From Bacteroidales bacterium (GTDB taxonomy: Bacteria; Bacteroidota; Bacteroidia; Bacteroidales; PXBB01), in the NCBI GenBank assembly GCA_028698995.1, contig JAQVVM010000037.1:1-46030 (forward strand): a stretch of 46,030 nucleotides of DNA, given 5' to 3'. Each line of letters opens with the position of its first letter. Position 1 is the stretch's first letter. Below, piece by piece: positions 25,084 through 34,528 of the stretch. Position numbers and translations under genes: made by a program. Under the pieces are notes generated by a model. That model did no database searches, was not told the origin of the DNA, and saw nothing but the letters and a program-made list of their open reading frames with translations.

Positions 25084-25491
25084 TTATTCCAGATATCTGA
25101 ATTTATCTTCAAACAAAGTCATGACATCATTAATATCTTCGAATAAAACATAATGATTGTCACATCCTTTTCGTGAACAAATATTTACTTTGCCTCCGGC
25201 AATAATGTTCATCCCTGTCATTGGGGCATCACACTTTTTACATTTAATATCACGTAATAAAGATGTTTGGCAGTGTGGACAGCTCATATTCACGATTTCA
25301 TTCTCTTTTATAGATATATTTGCTTCATGATCATAACATCCATATATCGAACAAAGCCATAGTTGGCCCTTTCCTGCTGAAGTTTCGATGTTAACTTTAA
25401 TACTCTTAGCTTCATTTAACAGATGTTCCTCATCCATGAGTGATTTGCCGCAAAATGGACATTTTAGAGATAGTTTGATACTCTTTTTCAT
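25084..25491 (-). CDS. Zinc-ribbon-rich protein, function unknown
   Basis: 135 aa with three or more CxxC pairs: CPFCGK near residue 11, CSIYGC, CPHC, CKKC and CSRKGC. This makes two or three zinc ribbons, of the YjdM/C4-ribbon style; no enzyme domain is visible. It is convergent with the activase gene (31-bp gap). A good -7 box (TATCTTTG, 25530-25537, minus) lies 39 nt upstream. Possibly a regulator or a metal-binding protein, with no firm family assignment. Confidence 0.65.
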   Translation of the reverse strand: MKKSIKLSLKCPFCGKSLMDEEHLLNEAKSIKVNIETSAGKGQLWLCSIYGCYDHEANISIKENEIVNMSCPHCQTSLLRDIKCKKCDAPMTGMNIIAGGKVNICSRKGCDNHYVLFEDINDVMTLFEDKFRYLE

Positions 25492-25529
25492 TTGTATTAA
25501 ATTTAAGTGAATACTTTTGATAATTAATA

Positions 25530-25537
25530 CAAAGATA
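25530..25537 (-). promoter_or_regulatory. -7 box of the zinc-ribbon gene
   Basis: TATCTTTG on the minus strand, 38 nt upstream of ATG 25491. Confidence 0.5.
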
Positions 25538-25995
25538 GTTAATAAATTTCAAATTAGCAAATTTCATATACACTATTAGATTTTTTAAAACAAATTACTA
25601 CATGTATATCATAAATATTCAATTTTATAAATATTTAATTAATTAAACAGGTGAATGTATTTTAACAGGCCATTTTGGTGATTTTGGGTTTACTCATTTT
25701 GTTTAAATATTAGTTAGGGTAACACTGTACAAATTTTTAAATAAAGTTCACGACTGTTAATCATATTTTTTTTATAGTCAGCATAGAAATTTATCATGCC
25801 CTATTTTGTTATTAATTCAAAATTAAAATTTTTATCAGAATTGAAATTTTTACTTAACTCTTCAAATAGTTAAAATATTACTTTTGTCTCATGACAACTT
25901 ATTAGAATAAACCTATCTGATTAATTGCTTCTTTATAACATTATAAAGCTTGTGCTGTTTGAATTATTGAATGAAGTTCGTATTACCAAGATAAA
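25538..25995. other. AT-rich intergenic stretch with a plus-strand promoter
   Basis: About 460 bp with no credible coding frame. Near its right end TACTTTTG at 25879-25886 fits TAnnTTTG, giving the DUF364 gene a leader of about 100 nt. I see no strong hairpin in the leader, and nothing else is identifiable. Confidence 0.45.
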
Positions 25996-26805
25996 ATGAT
26001 ATTAAAGGAAACCATTGAGTTATTACAATTAAAATATAAAGAAATATTTCAAAGAACTATTATTGAAAAGCTTGTCATTGGTATGCCCAACACAGGGGTT
26101 ATTTTATCAAATGGTTATTGTGGTGTAGCCAAAACTGATGAAAGACTCTTCAATAATTATCATAACAAAAGAAATTTTGAAGAATTCTCTCCAGGAAAAA
26201 TCTCAGGGCAAAGAATAATTGATTTATTCAACTTCCCAGACCCCACAAAGGTTCTATCAGTTGTAAAACTTGCTGTTTTGAATGCTGTTTCATCTGAAAT
26301 AATTCAAAAATCAGATTATATGATAATTGAGGACAAAGACCCCTTAGAGTTAATTAATTTAAATAAGCAGAAAAATATTTGTATTGTAGGTGCTTTTCAT
26401 TCATATATCAATAAAATTTCAAAAACCAACAACAAACTTTACGTACTCGAATTGGATGCAACGGCATTCTCGGAAGACCATATACAATACTATAAACCTG
26501 CCGAAATGGCCCCTGAAATTTTTAAGATTTCCGATATTATAATCATTACTGGTTCAACATTAGCCAATAACACTATTGACAGACTTTTAGGAGCATTACC
26601 CGAACAGGCACAAGTTATTGTTGTTGGGCCAACAAGCAGCATCATTCCCGACATTTTATTCAGACATAATGTTGATATTATTGGCTCCATAAGAATTACT
26701 GATAATGACAAAGCCATGTCTATTATTTCTGAAGGTGGTGCCGGTTATCATTTACTAAAATATTGTGCAAAAAAGATTTGTTTGATAAATGACCACAAAA
26801 AATAA
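25996..26805 (+). CDS. DUF364/DUF4213-family putative heavy-metal chelation protein
   Basis: 269 aa. The N-terminal half has MPNTGVILSNGYCGVAKT and the C-terminal half a Rossmann-like region (DIIIITGSTLANNTIDRLLGALPEQAQVIVVGPTSSIIPDILF) characteristic of DUF364 proteins. Such proteins are linked to metal uptake by gene context. It overlaps the start of the next gene by 17 bp, so the two are translationally coupled. Molybdenum, tungsten, cobalt or nickel are all possible substrates; none can be decided from the sequence. Confidence 0.8.
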   Translation: MILKETIELLQLKYKEIFQRTIIEKLVIGMPNTGVILSNGYCGVAKTDERLFNNYHNKRNFEEFSPGKISGQRIIDLFNFPDPTKVLSVVKLAVLNAVSSEIIQKSDYMIIEDKDPLELINLNKQKNICIVGAFHSYINKISKTNNKLYVLELDATAFSEDHIQYYKPAEMAPEIFKISDIIIITGSTLANNTIDRLLGALPEQAQVIVVGPTSSIIPDILFRHNVDIIGSIRITDNDKAMSIISEGGAGYHLLKYCAKKICLINDHKK

Positions 26806-28516
26806 GTTAAGCACAACATGGCTTAAAGCATCTGTTTTGGGCTGCTTATGGGCTTCTTCTGAAATCGTTTTAGGGAGTTTTCTTCATAACCTAAGAATTC
26901 CTTTTGCAGGAATAATACTTACAGGAATAGGGATAGTATTACTAATCTCCGTTTCTTACAGCTGGAAAGACAAAGGATTATTCTGGAGAACAGGTTTTGT
27001 TTGTGCTTTATTAAAATCAATTTCTCCCAGTGCAGTTATTTTCGGTCCCATGATAGCCATTTTTAGCGAAGCTCTTTTAATGGAGCTTTCCGTAAGAATA
27101 TTCCGCAGAAATTTATTTTCATACATTATTGCTGGCATGTTGGCTATGTCGTGGAACTTATTTCATGTCCTTGCCAACTATATCATCATTTATGGTTTCA
27201 ACATCATTGAACTTTATGTTAACCTTACAAAATTTGCACAGAAACAATTGCACATCGTAAATGATAATTATTGGTTGCCTTTATTAGTCCTCCTGCTGCT
27301 TTACATGTTATTTGGTCTTATTGCTTCAATTACAGGCATTTATATTGGCAAAAGTGCAGCAAAAAATCCCCCGAAAATAATTAATCTATCTGTTGCTGAA
27401 GTACTTGAAATAAAATCAAGAAAAAAGGATCCGCCATTTCCCTTTTCAATGAACTGGCTTTTTATCAACATACTTTTACTCATATCCTCCCTTGCTCTAA
27501 TAAGTTTTGTAAAATGGGAAATTTATGTTGTTGTCAACCTGACAGTATTGGTCATCTGGATATACCGTTATAAAAATTCCCTGAAACCTGTTTTAAAACC
27601 CCGATTCTGGTTAGTTTTTGCAACCATTACAATTCTTTCAGGGTATCTTTTCTATTCAATTAACAACAGTTATGACTCGGCTTATAAAGGTTTGCTTATT
27701 GGTCTTGAAATGAATTTCAGAGCAGCTCTTACTATTATTGGTTTTTCAACCATAGGTAAGGAACTCAGCAACCCAAAATTCAAAAATATTTTCATGAAAT
27801 CACGCCTTAAAAATATACCTGTGGCTCTTGAAGTAGCATTTGACACGCTGCCTTTTGTTTTAGCCAACATGCCCCCCTTAAAAAATATATTTCTGCATCC
27901 CGTAAAAATCTTTCACGAACTCCTCTCACAAGCTGACTTATGGCTGGTTAAAGTGGAAATTAAAAACATAAACAGAGACAATGTAATCATAATTAAAGGC
28001 ATCGAAAAAGAAGGGAAATCAAGTTTTGTAAAAGAAATTGCTAATAAACTTTCCTTAGAAAATATCAAATTAGGGGGTATAATCTCTCCCTGTGTTTATG
28101 AAAATAATATGCATTCAGGCTACGATATAATTGATGTTGCCTCAAACAAAAAAGCTGCTTTGTCCCGTATCAGAGGTGGAGAGGACATGCCTAATGTCGG
28201 GAATTACTTTTTCAACAAGGAAGGTATTGAATTCGGAAAGGAAGCTTTGAGGATTCAAAATCTTAAACAGGCTGAGATTGTATTTGTTGATGAAATCGGT
28301 CCTTGGGAATTAAAAAATCAGGGATGGGCAAATTCTGTAAATCAATTGACTATTCTATTTGAAAAACCAATGATATGGGTTGTTCGTGAAAGTATCGTTG
28401 AAAAGGTTATCAACAATTGGTCATTAAAAAACACTAAAATCTTTGACATTAAAGAAACGAAAGTTGAAACTGTATGCACTTATGTGCTCTCCCTATTGAA
28501 TAAAAAAGAGACCTAA
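26789..28516 (+). CDS. Fusion of a multi-pass membrane transporter-like domain to a THEP1-type nucleotide phosphatase
   Basis: 575 aa. Residues 1-~200 are five or six membrane helices with an ECF S-component/substrate-binding look (KASVLGCLWASSEIVLGSF, AMSWNLFHVLANYIIIYGF). About 225-380 hold further helices and an ECF-T-like segment (PKFKNIFMKSRLKNIPVALEVAF, ending in LPFVLANMPPLKNIF). The C-terminus is an NTPase with P-loop GIEKEGKS (404-411), a THEP1-like core (GGIISPCVYENN, ...GYDIIDVA) and DEIGPWEL (501-508). So S-like, T-like and NTPase parts appear to be joined in one chain, with the DUF364 protein as partner. The substrate is unknown. Confidence 0.75.
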   Translation: MTTKNKLSTTWLKASVLGCLWASSEIVLGSFLHNLRIPFAGIILTGIGIVLLISVSYSWKDKGLFWRTGFVCALLKSISPSAVIFGPMIAIFSEALLMELSVRIFRRNLFSYIIAGMLAMSWNLFHVLANYIIIYGFNIIELYVNLTKFAQKQLHIVNDNYWLPLLVLLLLYMLFGLIASITGIYIGKSAAKNPPKIINLSVAEVLEIKSRKKDPPFPFSMNWLFINILLLISSLALISFVKWEIYVVVNLTVLVIWIYRYKNSLKPVLKPRFWLVFATITILSGYLFYSINNSYDSAYKGLLIGLEMNFRAALTIIGFSTIGKELSNPKFKNIFMKSRLKNIPVALEVAFDTLPFVLANMPPLKNIFLHPVKIFHELLSQADLWLVKVEIKNINRDNVIIIKGIEKEGKSSFVKEIANKLSLENIKLGGIISPCVYENNMHSGYDIIDVASNKKAALSRIRGGEDMPNVGNYFFNKEGIEFGKEALRIQNLKQAEIVFVDEIGPWELKNQGWANSVNQLTILFEKPMIWVVRESIVEKVINNWSLKNTKIFDIKETKVETVCTYVLSLLNKKET

Positions 28517-28523
28517 ACACCTT

Positions 28524-28575
28524 ATGCTCTTATGAGCATTTGAGGTATAATTCTAAGAATAACTGATTTTAGAAT
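28524..28575. terminator. Two hairpins between convergent genes (bidirectional terminator candidate)
   Basis: ATGCTC-TTAT-GAGCAT (28524-28539) and ATTCTAA...TTAGAAT (28550-28556 / 28569-28575) fill the 64-bp gap between the convergent fusion gene (+) and the PD40 gene (-). Long U-tracts are absent, as is often the case in this phylum. Confidence 0.5.
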
Positions 28576-28580
28576 TACAA

Positions 28581-30263
28581 TTAAATCTTTTCAATCAATT
28601 TAATTACCAACAGACAGTGCCTCCATGATTTTTCAACCGTAACCATAATTTCATCATTATCTGCAATTTTCACGATAAATTCTCCGCTTTCAGCGGTGCT
28701 GATATTGGCAACAGTGCTTCTAAGATCTTTATTGATAAAAACAACCTTGTAATCCCCATCACTCCTGAGTTTAATAGCAAACTCACCCTTTCTCAGGGTG
28801 TTAAACATTGCTATCTGCTCATTATTCTCATTATTGATAATATGAATATCAATCTCCGGCAACTCCCCGTTATCTCCGGATGCATATTTTGGCTGGGGTC
28901 TGTCTTCCGAATTATACTGAATGACATAATCAACTGTCCTACGGGTGGTATAATTTGTCAAGTCAATCTCGTAAATATTAAAAACCCCTTCTCTGTTGCT
29001 CGAAATATAAGCGGTATTACCATCTGCAGATAAAGAAAAATGTTTCTCATCAAACTCGGTATTTATTGGATAACCCATATTCACAGGTTGAGTCCAAACA
29101 CCATTTTCAAGTTTACTCATAAATACATCAAAACCACCCATATTTCTATGTCCATTTGAAGTAAAATAAAGTATTTGACCATTGGGATGTACATAAATAT
29201 TAGATTCTTCATAAGGAGAATTAATCACAGCACTTAAATTTTCGGGAGTACCCCAAGTGTTTTGACTAAGTCTTGTACTTCTGTAAATATCAGCATTACC
29301 ATAGCTTCCATTTCTTTCACTTACAAAATATATTGAATTGCCATCCGGAGACATTGCTGCTGAACTTTCATAAAAAGAAGAATTAATGGGTTTTCCTATG
29401 CCAATGGCATTTGTCCATGTATCATCTGTGTTACGTGTTGAAAAATAGATTTCTCCGCTTTTGGTGTCATCCGGAATATTTCTGAAAATAAAGATTGTTT
29501 GGCCGTCATGGGAAAGACTTATACCTTCAATATGACCCTGATTATTTATGTCATTCTGCAAACGAGTGGCCATTCCCCAGGTATTTGTTTCTTCATCCCA
29601 GTGCGAAACATATATTCTCTCATTAGAAGGATCATCTGTCACTTCAAGACTTTCAAATCCTTCAACAATACGTGATGATATAAAATACATGGTTTTGCCA
29701 TCTGGTGAAACAATGGGAGAAGCATCATAAAAATCTGAATTCACATTTGAACTTAACTTTGAAATCCTCACGTTTACGGGATTGGCTTTCAAATCTTTTG
29801 CATTTAATATACTGTTAATGTAATCCATAATCAGTTCATCTCTCTGCAATTGTCTTGGGGTTAAAGTGGTAAGATAAATATTGAATGATCTCAATGCTTT
29901 ATCCAATTCTCCTTTCTTATAATAAGCTAAACCGGCTTGTAAAGGCAAATCCCTTTTTACATTGGGATCTAGTCGTACAGCATTTTCAAAATAAACAATT
30001 GACTCATCATAACGTGTTAATGCAAGATAACAATTTCCAAGCATATAGTTATAAAACGCATCATCCGGATTTCTCTGATTCAACTCAGAATACCTTCTGA
30101 GTGCATCATTGTAATCTCCATCCCTGAACTTAGACCAAGCCTGAAAATTTTTAAAAATGCCTCCACCATGCTCTGTCAAATTAATTTGAGCTGCTTCAAC
30201 AGTAAGAGATTGAGCCACAAATGAAAATAAAACGAAGAATACGACCAATAATTTTGATTTCAT
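28581..30263 (-). CDS. TPR + PD40 beta-propeller envelope protein
   Basis: 560 aa from ATG 30263 (a TTG six codons earlier lies in the promoter). Signal peptide MKSKLLVVFFVLFSFVAQ, then two or three TPRs (about 45-150: AFYNYMLGNCYLALTRYDESIVYFENA), then five or more PD40/WD40-like repeats with SPDGKTMYF, SHDGQTIFI, SPDGNSIYF, HPNGQILYF and SADGNTAYI. The usual C-terminal OmpA peptidoglycan domain of PorE/gliding-type relatives is missing; the end is a carboxypeptidase-regulatory-like beta segment. Probably periplasmic or outer-membrane-associated; the role is not specific from sequence. Confidence 0.8.
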   Translation of the reverse strand: MKSKLLVVFFVLFSFVAQSLTVEAAQINLTEHGGGIFKNFQAWSKFRDGDYNDALRRYSELNQRNPDDAFYNYMLGNCYLALTRYDESIVYFENAVRLDPNVKRDLPLQAGLAYYKKGELDKALRSFNIYLTTLTPRQLQRDELIMDYINSILNAKDLKANPVNVRISKLSSNVNSDFYDASPIVSPDGKTMYFISSRIVEGFESLEVTDDPSNERIYVSHWDEETNTWGMATRLQNDINNQGHIEGISLSHDGQTIFIFRNIPDDTKSGEIYFSTRNTDDTWTNAIGIGKPINSSFYESSAAMSPDGNSIYFVSERNGSYGNADIYRSTRLSQNTWGTPENLSAVINSPYEESNIYVHPNGQILYFTSNGHRNMGGFDVFMSKLENGVWTQPVNMGYPINTEFDEKHFSLSADGNTAYISSNREGVFNIYEIDLTNYTTRRTVDYVIQYNSEDRPQPKYASGDNGELPEIDIHIINNENNEQIAMFNTLRKGEFAIKLRSDGDYKVVFINKDLRSTVANISTAESGEFIVKIADNDEIMVTVEKSWRHCLLVIKLIEKI

Positions 30264-30278
30264 ATTGTTATTTTTTTG

Positions 30279-30286
30279 CAAATGTA
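30279..30286 (-). promoter_or_regulatory. -7 box of the TPR/PD40 gene
   Basis: TACATTTG on the minus strand, 16 nt upstream of ATG 30263; it overlaps the alternative TTG start and argues against it. Confidence 0.5.
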
Positions 30287-30407
30287 ATTATTTTTTTTTA
30301 TTTGATAGATATTTATAAAGAAACAACAAAATCAATGTTATATCCTATCTATAAGTTATACCTTCATAGAAATTTGCGGGGTTAAAAATTTCTGATTTTT
30401 TAAGCCC

Positions 30408-30425
30408 AAAATTTACTATTTTTGC
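30408..30425 (+). promoter_or_regulatory. Promoter of the TGS-kinase gene
   Basis: AAAATTTACTATTTTTGC with -7 box TATTTTTG at 30417-30424, 35 nt upstream of ATG 30459. Identical over 18 bases to the tRNA-Sec promoter (16028-16045). Confidence 0.6.
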
Positions 30426-30458
30426 TTAACCTACATCAATTTCTAAAAAATTACAATA

Positions 30459-32117
30459 ATGATCATAACTGTCAGTATTAAAAATAATAATAAATCAATA
30501 GAAATTCCCCAAGGAACTTCGCTGCATGAAATAGTTAAAAATTATTACAATGATGCCCCCTATCCTATCCTTGGTGCTCTTGTCAACAACAAACTTAAAG
30601 AACTGAACTTCAGAGTTTTTGAACCTTTACTTGTTGAATTTATTGATATTACAAATTTGAACGGGAAAAGACTATACCTGAGATCTTTATCATTTGTACT
30701 TTACAAGGCAGTTAAGGATATATTTCCCAAAGCTGTCTTAAAAATTGAACATTCTGTTTCAAAGGGCTATTTCTTCTATATCGAAAAAATGGGCAGATAC
30801 TCTGAAACTAAGCTTCACAAAATAAAACAACAAATGAACACTATTATTGAAGCTGATTTGCCCTTTCAAAGAGAAAAAGTCCTTACACAGAACGCCATTC
30901 AAATTTTCGAAAATGCCGGCATGAAAGAAAAGGCCATTCTATTTAAAACAAGGAAAAGACTTTATACTTCAATCTATAAGCTTGGCGACAGCATCAATTA
31001 CTTCTTCGGCTACCTAGTGCCATCAACCGCATACCTTAAAGTATTCGACCTTATCAAATACAATGAGGGATTTCTTATTGTACTTCCTTCTAAAGAAAAA
31101 CCCGAATTACTCGAAAAGGTTGTTAAACAAGAAAAACTTTATAACATTTTCAGGGAGCACAAAACATGGATTAAAATTTTGGAAGTGCCCTATATAGGCA
31201 ATCTTAATGAAGCTGTTAACAACAACAATATTTCCGAACTTATTAAAATTTCTGAAGCACTTCACGAAAAGAAAATTGCCAGTATTGCAGATCTTATCTG
31301 TAAAAAAAATAAGAAAGTTAAGGTCATTTTAATTTCCGGTCCATCTTCTTCCGGAAAAACATCTTTCAGTAAAAGACTTGCCATACAATTAAGGGTATTA
31401 GGGAAAAAATCTTTTCAGTTGTCACTCGATGATTTCTTTCTCGACAGAGAAGAAACACCCTTGGATGAAAATGGCGACTACAACTTTGAAACCATTGATG
31501 CCATTAATCTTGATTTGTTTAATACCACGATTAACAAGCTTATGAATGGTGAAAGCGTTAATTTGCCCAAATTTAATTTTGCATTAGGTCAAAAAGTCTT
31601 TTCCGATGAAAAAACCAAACTTCAGGCAAATACATTTATTATTGTTGAAGGCATTCATGCACTTAACCCTAAGCTTACATCACATATCGACCACAAAGCA
31701 AAATTCAAAATCTTTGTCTCAGCACTGACTCAGATTTCTATTGATGCCCAAAATCCCATCCCTTCAACCGACAACAGACTCATTCGCAGGATTGTGAGAG
31801 ATTATCAATACCGTGGTTACTCAGCTCTCGACACTTTAAAAAGATGGCCAAGCGTAAAAAAAGGTGAAGAAAAATACATTTTCCCTTATCAGGAAAATGC
31901 AGATATCATGTTCAATTCTGCTTTGCTTTATGAACTTGCCGTTTTAAAAAATATGGCTGAAAATATCCTGAAAGATGTTCCTGAAAATCAACCCCAAAAC
32001 GCTGAAGCTGTCAGATTACTCAAATTCCTATCCTATTTCCTCCCTGCCGAATACAGCAAAATTCCTTTTAATTCAATACTTAGAGAATTTTTAGGGGGCA
32101 GCAGCTTTAAATACTAG
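30459..32117 (+). CDS. TGS-domain uridine-kinase-like nucleoside kinase
   Basis: 552 aa. N-terminal TGS/ThrRS-like region (1-~65: IPQGTSLHEIVKNYY) and a ThrRS second-additional-domain-like stretch (VLKIEHSVSKGYFFYIEK), a nucleotide-binding-like middle part, and a uridine kinase/phosphoribulokinase domain with P-loop GPSSSGKTS (294-302), SLDDFFLDREETP, DAINLDLFN and VEGIHALNPKL. This arrangement is common for Bacteroidota and Firmicutes 'nucleoside kinase' proteins. It probably phosphorylates uridine or cytidine. It begins a three-gene unit with the following transporter and lipoprotein genes. Confidence 0.87.
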   Translation: MIITVSIKNNNKSIEIPQGTSLHEIVKNYYNDAPYPILGALVNNKLKELNFRVFEPLLVEFIDITNLNGKRLYLRSLSFVLYKAVKDIFPKAVLKIEHSVSKGYFFYIEKMGRYSETKLHKIKQQMNTIIEADLPFQREKVLTQNAIQIFENAGMKEKAILFKTRKRLYTSIYKLGDSINYFFGYLVPSTAYLKVFDLIKYNEGFLIVLPSKEKPELLEKVVKQEKLYNIFREHKTWIKILEVPYIGNLNEAVNNNNISELIKISEALHEKKIASIADLICKKNKKVKVILISGPSSSGKTSFSKRLAIQLRVLGKKSFQLSLDDFFLDREETPLDENGDYNFETIDAINLDLFNTTINKLMNGESVNLPKFNFALGQKVFSDEKTKLQANTFIIVEGIHALNPKLTSHIDHKAKFKIFVSALTQISIDAQNPIPSTDNRLIRRIVRDYQYRGYSALDTLKRWPSVKKGEEKYIFPYQENADIMFNSALLYELAVLKNMAENILKDVPENQPQNAEAVRLLKFLSYFLPAEYSKIPFNSILREFLGGSSFKY

Positions 32118-32158
32118 TTGGTCAGAAAAAACTATTGATAATAATTTCAGACTGTTTT

Positions 32159-33085
32159 ATGAAAGATCGTATTTCTTACATACTTACAAACAGAAACATC
32201 ATAATGATTGCAGCTCTGAACTTAGGAATACTATGGGGCAAGTATGCTTCTCACATTTCATTCCTATCTTTACCAATACTGTCTTTTATGATGACTGTTT
32301 CACTCATCTTTTTTGATTTCAAATTCATTTTCAAATCAAGGGATGCTATTAAATACACCATTCAAGGTATTTTCCTTAACTATATCCTTTCAGGCATTGT
32401 ATTAATGGGTCTTGCATATCTTATTATACCTTATAACAAAGAAATATACCTCGGTTTTTTATTTATTGTTTTTGCACCTCCGGGGGTTGTAATCGTTCCA
32501 TTTGCCACCCTTTTCAAAGGCGATATAAACCATGCTGCAACCGGTGTGATAACCGGCAACTTGATATTAATCCTCCTGTTTCCCCTGATGATTTTTTTTA
32601 TTTCTACCGGCAACCAAAGCATTTCTCCCCTCAGTATTCTTAAATTATTACTCATACTGATTGTTATTCCATTAATCATTTCACGCTTTTTTAGAAATAA
32701 AAAAACCTTGCCGCTGGCTTCAAAATACAGAGGCCCATTGATAAACTGGAGCTTTTTCCTCATCATTTATATTGTCATTGGCTTGAATCAACATGTGATG
32801 CTTTATGAAACAAAAACATTGTTACTACCCATGCTTGTTTTTGCAATTTATCTTTTTCTGTGTACTTTTTTGTTAAACGTTTTCTTAAAATTCATGAATG
32901 TTTCGGCACCCTTAAGAACCAGTCAGACTTTGATGTTTGCAGTTAAAAACAATGGATTTTCCGCTGTGGTTTCCTTAAGTTTAATTGGTGCTCAGGCTGC
33001 CATCCCGTCGGCCGCTTTAAGTATTGTACTACTTTTGTATTTAATCTATTTTTCGTTTGTAAATTCTAAAAACCAAAACCTATGA
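32159..33085 (+). CDS. BASS/SBF-type (bile acid:Na+ symporter-like) membrane transporter
   Basis: 308 aa from ATG 32159 (a TTG at 32135 also opens the frame). About nine or ten membrane helices. APPGVVIVPFATLFKGDINHAATGVITGNL (helix ~4-5) and SQTLMFAVKNNGFSAVV (helix ~9) are the two family motifs around the sodium and substrate sites. Substrate unknown. The last four bases overlap the start of the following lipoprotein gene. Confidence 0.75.
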   Translation: MKDRISYILTNRNIIMIAALNLGILWGKYASHISFLSLPILSFMMTVSLIFFDFKFIFKSRDAIKYTIQGIFLNYILSGIVLMGLAYLIIPYNKEIYLGFLFIVFAPPGVVIVPFATLFKGDINHAATGVITGNLILILLFPLMIFFISTGNQSISPLSILKLLLILIVIPLIISRFFRNKKTLPLASKYRGPLINWSFFLIIYIVIGLNQHVMLYETKTLLLPMLVFAIYLFLCTFLLNVFLKFMNVSAPLRTSQTLMFAVKNNGFSAVVSLSLIGAQAAIPSAALSIVLLLYLIYFSFVNSKNQNL

Positions 33086-33699
33086 AAATGAAGTTTTCGT
33101 CCTCCAAATTATTCAGACCCATCCTCATGTTTTCTGTTTTTTCAATGCTGTTAAGTATCAGCTCTTGTCTTCAGCTTAAAGAATTGGTCAATTTTTCGAA
33201 ATGTGAATTTAAGCTTAATACCGTGGAAAATATTAAATTAGCCGGTGTTAATGTTCAGAATATTCAAAGAGTTAACCAATTAGGAGTTATGGATGCTGCC
33301 AGAATGCTTACAGCAGCCACCCAAAACAATTTCCCGCTCGAATTCACCCTCAATGTGAATGTCAAAAATCCAAATACAACAACGGCTTCCCTTAACCGCC
33401 TTGATTGGATTTTACTGATTGACGATGCGGAAATGACAAACGGCAGTACACAAAATCGCCTCTCCATCGCCCCTAATGGCGGCATTGGTGTATTACCTCT
33501 CGGTTTCAACATCAATCTGAAAGAAGCCCTGAGTGGCAAATCTGCTGATGCACTGCTCAATTTCGGATTAAATCTGGCCGGAGCAGGAAACAAACCAAGC
33601 CGCTTTACGCTTCGTGCCAAGCCTTATGTGAGTCTGGGTCAAGTTCAAATCCCCTATCCCGACTACATCAATATTAAAACTGAATTTGTTTCAAATTAG
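33082..33699 (+). CDS. LEA2-like lipoprotein
   Basis: 205 aa. Lipoprotein signal with LSISSC; Cys at ~29 after a hydrophobic segment. The mature part is beta-rich (FTLNVNVKNPNTTTASLNRLDWILLIDD) like the LEA2/WHy domain of small Bacteroidota lipoproteins. ATG overlaps the preceding stop (ATGA), hence translational coupling. Function unknown. Confidence 0.65.
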   Translation: MKMKFSSSKLFRPILMFSVFSMLLSISSCLQLKELVNFSKCEFKLNTVENIKLAGVNVQNIQRVNQLGVMDAARMLTAATQNNFPLEFTLNVNVKNPNTTTASLNRLDWILLIDDAEMTNGSTQNRLSIAPNGGIGVLPLGFNINLKEALSGKSADALLNFGLNLAGAGNKPSRFTLRAKPYVSLGQVQIPYPDYINIKTEFVSN

Positions 33700-33725
33700 T
33701 TCTTATCGTTTTTAACTTCTTAAAT

Positions 33726-33744
33726 AAAAATAGGGGTTATTTTT
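33726..33744. terminator. Weak AT-rich hairpin between convergent genes
   Basis: AAAAATA-GGGGT-TATTTTT lies between the lipoprotein gene and the convergent AlkD-like gene; a 7-bp AT stem makes it a weak candidate. Confidence 0.3.
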
Positions 33745-33778
33745 AGTATTGTCAAAAAAACTATAAATACATTTTGGG

Positions 33779-34504
33779 CTATTTTTTTGTTTTTTGAAAT
33801 TTTGCTTTATTGTCCTTATTCATTTTTTCTGTCGCATAATGAATTATTTTCCGACCACATTTATCTTTCCATTTTAAAAGGAACCCTTCTGCAATTTCTG
33901 GTTGTTTTTTCCAAATTTCTCTTAAAAGTGTACCTAAACCTTTTTGAACATCTTCTTCCATATCTTCCATTAATTTCTCAATCACAGATAAAATGGCTTC
34001 AGGCTGATGGCCTTTTTTAATCACTTCATAAAAAGTTACCGGAACCGCTCTTCTTTTCCATTTAGATTCAGATTTTGTCCAATTTATAAAATCTTTGGGT
34101 TCTACGATTTTGTTATAAATAAACTCGGGTAAAACCAACATGCACAATATGTCAGTACTTGCCCAGTTTTGAATTCCATTTTCCAACCACTTCCCAACTC
34201 TATCAAATGTTTCCATCGAAAATTCATCTTTTTTTGATGCTATAAACTGGGTAGCAAAACTTGCTTCTTCTAATTTACCTGAAGCAATCAGCAAATCACC
34301 CAAGTTTAAGTAATCATTAATAGTCATTTCATTTTTCCATGAAACTAACCATTTGTTTTTTTGCGATTCGAGAATTTTCGAATCAAGGCCATATCCATTA
34401 TAACCTTCTTTAAAGTATCTTGAATATTTTTCAATAATTGAATCATCTGCATTTGCTGAACAAAAGTCAATTATTTCTTTATATTTTAATTCTAATTTAT
34501 TCAT
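33779..34504 (-). CDS. DNA alkylation-repair (AlkD-like) HEAT-repeat protein
   Basis: 241 aa, all-helical. KSESKWKRRAVPVTFYEVI and DVQKGLGTLLREIWKKQPE match the HEAT-repeat cores of AlkD-type alkylpurine glycosylases, where an Asp/Glu and Trp/Arg residues contact the lesion. TACCTTTG (34521-34528, minus) 17 nt upstream is a good -7 box. A single-gene unit. The family has non-catalytic members, so glycosylase activity is likely but not certain. Confidence 0.75.
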   Translation of the reverse strand: MNKLELKYKEIIDFCSANADDSIIEKYSRYFKEGYNGYGLDSKILESQKNKWLVSWKNEMTINDYLNLGDLLIASGKLEEASFATQFIASKKDEFSMETFDRVGKWLENGIQNWASTDILCMLVLPEFIYNKIVEPKDFINWTKSESKWKRRAVPVTFYEVIKKGHQPEAILSVIEKLMEDMEEDVQKGLGTLLREIWKKQPEIAEGFLLKWKDKCGRKIIHYATEKMNKDNKAKFQKTKK

Positions 34505-34520
34505 TTTTTCTGTTTTGTTG

Positions 34521-34528
34521 CAAAGGTA
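34521..34528 (-). promoter_or_regulatory. -7 box of the AlkD-like gene
   Basis: TACCTTTG on the minus strand, 17 nt upstream of ATG 34504. Confidence 0.5.
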
